Below the pieces are notes generated by a model, which saw only the letters and a list, made by a program, of their open reading frames with translations, had not been told where the DNA came from and searched no databases. Below, one piece after another: positions 26,391 to 35,900 of a stretch of DNA of 64,000 nucleotides. Source of the stretch: Elysia chlorotica (lineage: Eukaryota; Mollusca; Gastropoda; Plakobranchidae); NCBI GenBank assembly GCA_003991915.1, contig RQTK01000081.1:438337-502336 (forward strand), given 5' to 3'. Position numbers and translations under genes: made by a program. The number at the start of each line of letters is the position of its first letter. Position 1 is the first letter of the stretch.

Positions 26391-26530
26391 TTGCGATGAC
26401 GGGTCCAATAAAGAAAACAAAAACGATAGGCAAGGGAATCTGCACCGGCGTCCAATCATAGCTCTATCCTAGACTTAAGGAGCCAATGAGGGGTCAGAAA
26501 ACCCCATGTCTTAGGGGCGTGGTTATATCA
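26391..26530 (+). repeat. dispersed non-coding element, copy 1 (GGGGCGTGG element)
   Basis: Shares with 43482-43612 and 52785-52916 an ordered set of blocks: GCGATGACGG, ACAAAAACGAT-like, TCATAGCTCTATCcTAGAC, GAGcCAATGAG, GGTCAGAAAACCCCATG and tTAGGGGCGTGGT. It lies about 0.8 kb upstream of the SGLT start codon. It is unclassified: a small mobile element or a duplicated regulatory module. The GGGG-loop-CCCC segment could form a short hairpin. Confidence 0.75.
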
Positions 26531-27308
26531 TCTGTGATCATAGTGTGGATAGCAAGGCTTATAATAGAGAAACGTGCCTTTAGACTCCTACCTCGGCATT
26601 TGCAGGCGGAGACCAGCGGAATGCTATGATGCAAGAGGAAAACATGTTATTGACTTGAATGGCTTTTGACCGCTGGGCGTCCCAGCTCTTCGTCTGTGAC
26701 ACTTTGGAAGATTTCTGAATACTTGGTGTCATTGAATAGAAAAAATAATAAACAAACGCAGAAATACCTGTACAATGATGCGACTAGGTATATATAGGGC
26801 TAACGCGATCTTGCATCAGCTTCTGAGTCGATGAATTACTTTCTTTCCTTAATCACTTATTAAATAGAGCAGTTTCCAGGTATAGCAAACTCATCGAGTA
26901 GAGCTATGTAAGACTGAAGAAACCTAGTGATTTCGATGACTGATGATGCAGATTATCTTTATATTTCATGCAGTATGGGGCTAATCTACAAACAGCATTA
27001 TCTTTTTAAATCCATCATTGCCTTCATGAAATAGAAAGTTATATTAGCATTGTTATCAAGTGCAAAGACTATTTTATTCTTTCAGACGTAGAGATATTAG
27101 AACAGTTCGTTTTGCAGTGACGATTCCATTGACGTTATACACACATTTAGTGAATAAATAATTTGTTAAATAGCTTTGATATTAATATTAGGGAATTTTT
27201 ACACCTGTGATTCTTTTTTTCTTCTATTGGACTTTAGATCATTCAAACCTGTCACTGAGTTTACAGCAGAACTAAGACAGCCGTTTCTAACAACGGACTT
27301 TTTCCAAG
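26531..27308 (+). other. upstream region of the SLC5 gene
   Basis: Presumed promoter and 5' UTR. I see no confident TATA box or initiator. The bases just before the ATG (TTTTCCAAG) give a purine at -3 (A), compatible with metazoan initiation. Confidence 0.35.
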
Positions 27309-27416
27309 ATGGCGGGCGAGTCTACCCACACGGCTTTCCAAAACGCAGGTCTTGACCCTCCGGATGTCGTGGTCATTATAGTCTTCATCATCTTCTGTCT
27401 GCTCGTCGGAATCTGG
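27309..27416 (+). CDS. SLC5 exon 1
   Basis: Starts at the ATG of [10 protein letters not shown] and ends ...LLVGIW, 36 codons, phase 0, donor GTAAGA. It encodes the short extracellular N-terminus and most of TM1. The 3' end with its donor is duplicated at 27712. Confidence 0.92.
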
Positions 27417-29323
27417 GTAAGATTAATGCTATATTATCTGTGTTCAAATAAATTGACAGCAAATCATTTTGCGTTGGTTAGAGTCAAATTTGTTGTGTTC
27501 GGATAAATTGAAAACAAATGATTTTTTGCGTTTGTTAGTTGTTGAGTTGTTGTTGTGTTGGTTTAACGTGAGCACTATATAGACTATATTGAGGACGGGC
27601 CCCAAGACTGACGTCTGACAATTTTATGTGCTGCCACACACGAGACAGGGCGGGGATACCATGACTCCTGTCTCAGCCTGTCACATTAAACTGACACCGA
27701 CCTAACCAGTATCTGTCTGCTCGTCGGAATCTGGGTAAGACTAGTAATATATCTATTATATTTGACGGCAAATAATTTTTGCAACGTTCGAATAACAGAA
27801 AGAAATACTTTTTTGTCTCGTTTTCAAGAGTATATTTAACTGCAAAAAGCCTCAATCTTGCGGACGGAAATGTCTATATATAGAAAAGCACTCTCAATGT
27901 CATTAGTTCTTATAGCCTTGTAAATTCAGACTCGTTGTTTATAGAATGGTCAAGAGAAAAATACAATTATTTGCTTGTTCGTAAAATATTTTTTGTTTTT
28001 GATTTTTTTGCTCTCATACTTTTCTGAGTTTTAAATTTTTATTTGGATTATTATCATAACCCGAAATCTAAGGTAAAGTTTCTTTTCTAAAAACAACGTT
28101 TACCTGTAACACATTTATAATTTTGGTTTGTTACATGGATACGATGTTCTGGTTTTGCCAAACATTGTTATACAATATCTTGTCTCCTATTTCCTACCCT
28201 TCCCTACATGTACCGGGGATTTCCACAGGCGACGTTCCGTACTCAAAGAGGGAGCGTCAGTGGCTATTTTCTGGCCGGCAGGGACATTGCCTGGTTCGCG
28301 GTGAGCAACTGTTGGAGGTGTTGGTGGGGGGAGGGGACAGTGGTGTTAGGGGGCGAGGGTTGTTGTTGTTGAGTTGGTATAACGTCCAACATGAGCACTA
28401 TCATAGGCTATATTGTGGACGGGCCCCAAGACTTACGTCTGAAAATTGTATGTGCTGCCACACACGAGACAGGGCGGGGATATCATGACTCCTGTCTCAG
28501 CCGGTGACATTAAACTGACACCGACCCAACCAGCAGGGAGCGCAATCGCCAGGGCTCGAACACGGACCTTTTGCGTCGGAAGCCAATGTTCTACCCCAGG
28601 GCCACCGCGCCCTCCTTGGGGGGGCGAGAGATACAAATCAGCAGTAGCTTTAATGAAGCAACAAGGGTATATAATGCTTACGTTGGATCTTTGACTTAGA
28701 GTCGTTTATGAAGTGTTAACAAGCAACACATGCACTTTATAAGGTTGGAATTGGAATTATAAATCTATTCTTCATAGAACCAGATATATGTCAATTTCAA
28801 AATAAAAATGTTCGTTTGTTTGTTGCTTAGCGTCTAACGATAGCTCTACATTTTTTTATCTACATTATATAGGGATATAAGCTAATTTTTTCTCATTGTT
28901 TTTCCATTTCTTGTTGATTTTTACTATGTCATTCTTTATTAAATCAGGTACCAAAATTGTTTTTACAATTTTTATTAAAATTCAAAGTCTCTAAATTGTG
29001 CAGCTCAGCGAGTTTTGAAAATGTGTAACAATGTTACAGATTTCACAGGTACATTTTAGAAGTCATTATTTGAAAATGTGAGAAGTTAAATCTTTTTATA
29101 GATATTCATCTTTTTCAGTCTCAATACTTCTTTTTACATTCTGAACAACAGAAAACTATGATTTGTATTCACTGTAATTTCAGAGCATTAAAGCTGCGTT
29201 CGTATAATGTATTTGTTGTTTGTTGCTTGTTTAAAAAAGCAAGATGTTTAAAACTTTAAATAATCTTTAAAAAAGTGTCAAAAACTTAAAGCAAAATACC
29301 TTCAAACTTCATCATTTGTACTT

Positions 29324-29392
<69 letters not shown>

Positions 29393-30218
29393 TTGTTCAC
29401 TTTGCTCTATTTTGATGTCATGCTATTAGTTACAGAAACGTCTAAAATATTTTTTTAATACATTACAAGATGTAACTCTGTTTGTACAAAGGTTGGAGCA
29501 TCCTTGTTCTCCTCCAACATCGGCAGCGGCAGTTTTGTGGGTCTGGCCGGAACAGGGGCACGTTTACCATAGCGGCACCGTTCAATGCTCAACTATGTGA
29601 GTTATCTCCCCTGTATCCATTTTTTTAATATCGCTGAACATGGCTTCTTTACGTATAATCTTAAAACTAGTAATGACCTGCTCCTGTTCTCTAGCTTCTT
29701 TCTGGCACCGTCTTTCTAATTCTTTACCTCTTGTTTTTCAACGACATTGCGTCGTATCCGCATAATATAACAGGATATAATTTGATCATACTGTCACTGT
29801 CTATAATAATTAATAGCTCCCACATTATTTCTACCGCATTAAAGATGCGCTCTGCATAAATATCACCGTCTTTTTTTTTAGATATACCTCTCTCTCTATC
29901 TATTTATTCTATATATCCACCTATTATTCTAAGACATAATCTATACGTCTTGTATTTATCGGTTGTTATTTTTTGTTTTTTATCTTTGTTTTGTTGGTGT
30001 TTTTTATTGTTGTTGTTCTGTTCAGTTGTCACTTCACATATTCATTTTTATTTTGAGATAAAATGTAATATAATGCCCATATTTGTTCTCACCAGGGGCT
30101 CTTCTGCCTGCTATTGCTTGCCTGGCTGTTTGTTCCTGTTTACATAGCTAGTGGGGTATGTGCTTTATAACGTGCTATTTCATACTACTGGGTATCATAA
30201 TAAAAAGATCATCATCAG

Positions 30219-30305
<87 letters not shown>

Positions 30306-32878
30306 TACCATCATTATCATCATCATGATCATCATCATCATCATCATCATCATCGTCATCATACTCATCACTGTCCTCATCATATTTTTTTGGTTTTCAC
30401 TAACAAAATATCGCCTCCCAACCAGGTTTTCACCATGCCGGAATATCTTATGAGACGGTTTGGGGGGCAAAGACTTCAGTTCTACATGGCCTTCCTCTCC
30501 TTGATCATATATGTTTTCACAAAGATATCGGTAGGTTATGTTCTATATCTATTCTTGTCTTACACGCGATAAATCCTAGTTACTGAAAATTAAAAATAAA
30601 CATTTTATTGCAGAATGTGTATTATTAAATTTCCCTTTTTCTAACACATACCTGAGAACATGAAGAAAAAACAGGGCAACAGACAGCTGTATTAGTGGAG
30701 CATTCTAGATAAAATATTTTTTATTGCATGCCGGTCTGTGTGAAATCAAATATCAAACTATCAGTTTCCTAATTTGAAGAAATCACTCTACAAACACTTA
30801 AACAACCAAAAGAATCTCTTTTAGTTATTAACTATGTAGACCAATTGCATGGTTATGCTTTATATCCACTCCCTAAAAGTTCACTAATATAGATTACTTC
30901 CTAAAGACAAACATCGATGGTAATAGACTCCTTATTGAAAAAAGGAACTGATAGCGACATAATTAAACTAGTTTGTCTTCGATAAATATTACACCGCGAT
31001 CCTTTGAGGTGACGTTAGAGGTTGTATTGAACGCAACAGGCTTATATGAAGTTTGTTGATTTCCCGCCAGGCCGATATCTACGCCGGCGCAATATTCATC
31101 CAGCAGGCAGTCCAGTGGAACATGTACCTGTCCATAGTGCTGCTTTTAGTGGTCACTGCCATCTATACAGTATCAGGTATGAAATAGTGAGATACGTAAA
31201 TACAGCTGGTCACTGCCATCTACACAGTATCAGGTGTGTAATAGTGAGATACGTACATAGTGCTACAGGTAGTGATCACTGCCATCTATACAGTATCAGG
31301 TAAGTAATAGTGAGATACGTATATAGAGATGTTTTTAGTGGTCACTGCCATATATACAGTATCAAGTATGTAATAGTGAGATGCGTACATAGAGCTGCTG
31401 TTACCGACATCTACACCGTCTTAGGTTATTATTTTGACTGTGATTTGCACTATCATTATTTTTATTCTGTTGTTGATGTGACATGGTTTGGTACATAGTG
31501 CTGCTGTTATACGCTCTCTGTCGTACCAGTCTGAGGTTTGTTTTAGTGGAATACGCACATAGTAATGCCGTCTATACAGTATCAGGTATGTAATAGTGAG
31601 ATACGTACGTAGAACTGATGCTTGTGCTCACTGCCATCTATACAGTATCAGGTATGTAATAGTGAGATACGTACATAGAGCTGCTGTTAATGGTCACCGA
31701 CACCCATACCGTATCAGGTATGTTCATAGTGAGATACTCACATAGTGCTGCTGTTAGTAGTATTTATGACTGTGATTTGCACTGTCATATTTTTCTATTG
31801 ATGTTGATCTGACACGTTTAGTCCACAGTGCTACTCTTGCATGGTCACTGCCATCTACACCGTCTCAGATTTGTTTTAGTGGAATACGCACATAGTACTG
31901 CTGTTAGTGGTAAACAACCTATTCAACACTCAACCTGCCGTACACTCCTTCCCAGGTGGACTCCGAGCAGTCATCTACACAGACACCCTGCAGACCGTCA
32001 TCATGGTGCTGGGCTCTGTCTTGCTGATGATCATTAGTAAGTACCTAAACCCTTAATCATCCACTGCCCTTCTTGTAACAAACGATTTATTTAACTCACT
32101 GGTCGATTTGCATCGCTACGCTCTACGAAATAATTTAATAATTGCGAGGCACACACATATATTAAAATTAGGCGTATTGCAGTTCTAAGGATTTTATACA
32201 ACGTAAGCTTTAAAATTTAAGCCTTCCTCAGATTAAATAGTTAATGTAGACATAATTTAGTTGCAAAAAAAACTAGTGATAGAATATAATTGATGGGTTC
32301 TTTTTTTTCATGATTAAACGAGATCTTGATATCAAATGTTCCGGATCTTTAGCGCAGTTAGAGTGTTACAAATATCTCCAGTGTGACACATTATATACAT
32401 GTACTAAGTTTGCTGTGGTTGTTCTTTACCTCCAGGTTTTGACAAAGTGGGCGGCTTCATGGCTCTATACGATAAGTATCCAAAAGCCATCGCGTCCTCG
32501 TACTACACGAGCAACGCCACCAGGTATGTTTATATCTACACCCAACATATATCTGCTTGGTTCAGGGCATGAAATATATAAATGATATTTATGAGAACCA
32601 TGGTTCGAGTCCTGACGATGTTGTGCGCTACTGGTTAGGTCGGTGTCAGTCTAATATGACTGCCCTGTCTTGTGTGTGGTAGCACATACAATTGATAGAA
32701 GTTAGTCTTGGGGCCCGTCCACAATCGTATATCCTATATAGTGCTGATGTTGGACATTAAACCAACTAAACTGCAAATCAACTACAGGTTAGGAACGTCT
32801 ACACCTTGATCTGTTGTCTTACAATAATTCCGCCAGTGGCTGTATAGAATCACTCAGAGGGACCTTGGAGTCAAACCT

Positions 32879-32929
<51 letters not shown>

Positions 32930-35900
32930 GAGAGAGAGACCGAGAGAGAAAGAGAGAGGTAAAAAAAAAACAAATGTGCTCTTCTTGTCCCACCATCGTT
33001 TCACTAAAAGTGACCTGGTTCTGACTGGGGGGTTTTCGTTTTGTTTTTGTTTTTTGTCTTTTTTTAATACCGTATAATTATAAGAAATGGCGTGCGAAGA
33101 TTTGTGGAAATAAGAAAAACTGATCGGAAGAGGCGAAAAGTCGAGTTAGCTAGAGAGAAAGGCAGGTTATAGGAGAAATAGAAAGTTGGGGTGCGGTTCA
33201 TTGTTTTCTTTTTGATCCAATATTAATATGAAATGTCAATATATGACAATGTTTTTCACGGTGAACGTTGAATAATAATCGACTGAATTGTCCTGATCCT
33301 CTCTATAACACTCTTGTTCTCCAATTTTTAAATTATATTCATTATAACATACTTATTTAAAAAAGCCTGCTTTTAATTATAATTATAGTGAAGCAGATGA
33401 AAATTAACAGTTCACGCTCACAATTTCTGTCAGTTTATGCCGATAAGTCATTTCTCCCATCCCACACACCCTCATACACACAAATACCTGACATATAAAT
33501 AATTCTCTGATTAAAGCTCCCTTTCGTCTCTCTCCCACTGCTTCTTTCCACCCCACCGCCTCCCGGACATGCTAACCAGTGATTGCGGTGTACCTACAAA
33601 AGACGCCTTCCACCTGCTGAGACCTGCCGACGTGGACGACCTTCCATGGCCAGGCAACATCTTCGGCATCACGATTCTCAGCAGCTGGTACTTCTGTAAC
33701 GACCAGGTAAGTCACCTGACAGTGGTGTCTATTATGACACAGGAGATAACGTGTCCTGTTGACATTGATAACCTACATATTATACGCTTTTGATTTAGTT
33801 ATAATTATATATGGGCCAGTGTCAATGAGAGCCGTTCAATATACTGTGATTCTCTCTTGTACGAAATTTCCATTTTCTAGGAAAACGACAAGTGCGAATC
33901 AAACTACCGAAGATGCTTGCTGGTTGGGTCGGCCAATGGTTCATGATAATTAAGCAACATTATACAGAAGTGATACATCCTTTTTGTGTCGAAGAATATA
34001 AAATTTTTAGATTGTGACATGTGACTCGTTGTCGTATATGATATTCTGAGCAACCAAGCAGACGTTCAATAAGTATAGATCCTTGTTTGCGGAAGATCAC
34101 TGTTTGGTGTGAGAGAACTTGATAAAAGGTTTCCCTGGGAAAGATTGTAGTTTTTGTGCTGCTGAGTTAAGGGAGAGAGATTTTATAAATCTATACCGTT
34201 GTGCTGTTCGGGACACATAGTCATTTATAGATGAATGGTGCACCACATATCAGTGCATGTCTGAATTTCTGCGATCTGAGCTCACAAAAATTTAACAGGT
34301 CTAACTAGCAAAACATACAAGGGCCTACAGATCTCACTGATGCATGGACCTCAACCAAAGTCAGTCAGGTGTTTCTTCGAACTGATACGTTCCCAGATTT
34401 CCACACTTTGCATATCCTCTATTCCAGGTGTTGGTACAGCGTACCCTTGCTGCCAGGAACATGCACCACGTGAAGGGTGGCTCCATCCTGGCTGCTTACC
34501 TCAAAGTTCTGCCTCTGTTCACCACAATATTCCCTGGTATGATCAGCAGGGTGCTTTTTCCTGGTAAGTGACTCTAGACTTCTACGTTCACGGAAAACTC
34601 TGTGACATTAAACTTGACAAAGTGAAAACACGCCGTAGTTTTAAAAAAAGAAGAAGAAAGAAGTCGGTTGTGAGGCAACTTGATTTGAAAAGGGTTGCTA
34701 CCTTGTAAATTTCTTAGTTTGTTCGGTTTATATGATGGTATAGGTTCTTTAAGTCTATTCTCCATGTAATTTATCTGTATAGTTTTTCTTTTCTGTTTAT
34801 GTTGTGACCTGTGTTTGTTTAGCATAATCTTCTATTTATCCTTATCCTGTGTAGCCGTGCCCTTAGCTCAATTTGAAGATCAAAACCTATAATTAGTTAT
34901 AGGTATTTTCTTACTGTGCCCTTATATTGTAGTTAAGTAGTTACATACGTTAGCCCATGAAATTCGTGATTTCGACCCGTGAAAACGGTAAAGTTTTGCA
35001 CGTTGTCCCATGCCCGGGTACATGGTTTCGTGCGTTAACTTTTGCTAATGTAAATGTTTTCATATGTTAACTATTGCCCATAAAAATGTGTTCATGCGTT
35101 AATTGCTGCCCATGTAAATGATTCCGGGCATTACATGTGGCCATGAAAATGGTTTCATGTGTTAACGTTTGCCCATGAAGATGGTTTTATGGGTTAACTA
35201 TTGTCCACGAAAATGGTTGCACGCGTTACCTATTTCCCATGAAAACAGTTTCATACGTTATCTATTGCCCATGAAAATGTTTTTCATGCGTTATCTATTG
35301 CCTATGAAAATAATTTCAAGCGTTAACTATTACCCACGAAAATGATTTCATGTGTTAGCTATTGCCTATAATAACATTTTCATGTATTTGATGCCTATAA
35401 AATACCATTCTCCCATGCCCACGAAAATGCTTTCATGTATTTTAGCCCATGAAATTGGTTTCTTTGCTCCATTCACTGAGCAGATGAGATAGCTTGCTCT
35501 GACCCTGACGTGTGTGAACAAGTTTGCGGTAACAGAGCCGGCTGTACTAACATCGCCTACCCTAAGCTGGTCATCGAGCTCATGCCCACAGGTTGGTCCG
35601 CGTCTTGTTTACTGTGTAGACATTCGAATGTTTGTAACTTTCATTCCCTCCTAATTTATGTTTGGTTCGTATGAAGTAGGGCCCGGAAAGAATTAAATCT
35701 ACATGAGTGGGACAACGCTCTTTGTTAAATTTTGAAAAAGACTATATTTCATTAAATGAATCTTAGTTAAAACAACAATGAGAATTTAAGATTGCAGTTG
35801 GTTACCTGTAACAAAAGAAATAAAAGAACAAGTTAATAAATCATAAAGATATTACTCTAAAATCAATGAAAGGCAATTTATTACCAGCTTTTAGAGAATT

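Noticed and set aside
28123-28694. Frames of 121 and 82 codons around SLC5 exon 2
   Set aside because: They read through the exon and SINE in wrong frames.
30151-30470. poly-Ile and poly-Met frames
   Set aside because: ATC microsatellite read in two strands, within SLC5 intron 4.
32814-33077. Arg/Glu-rich frame
   Set aside because: GA microsatellite in SLC5 intron 8.
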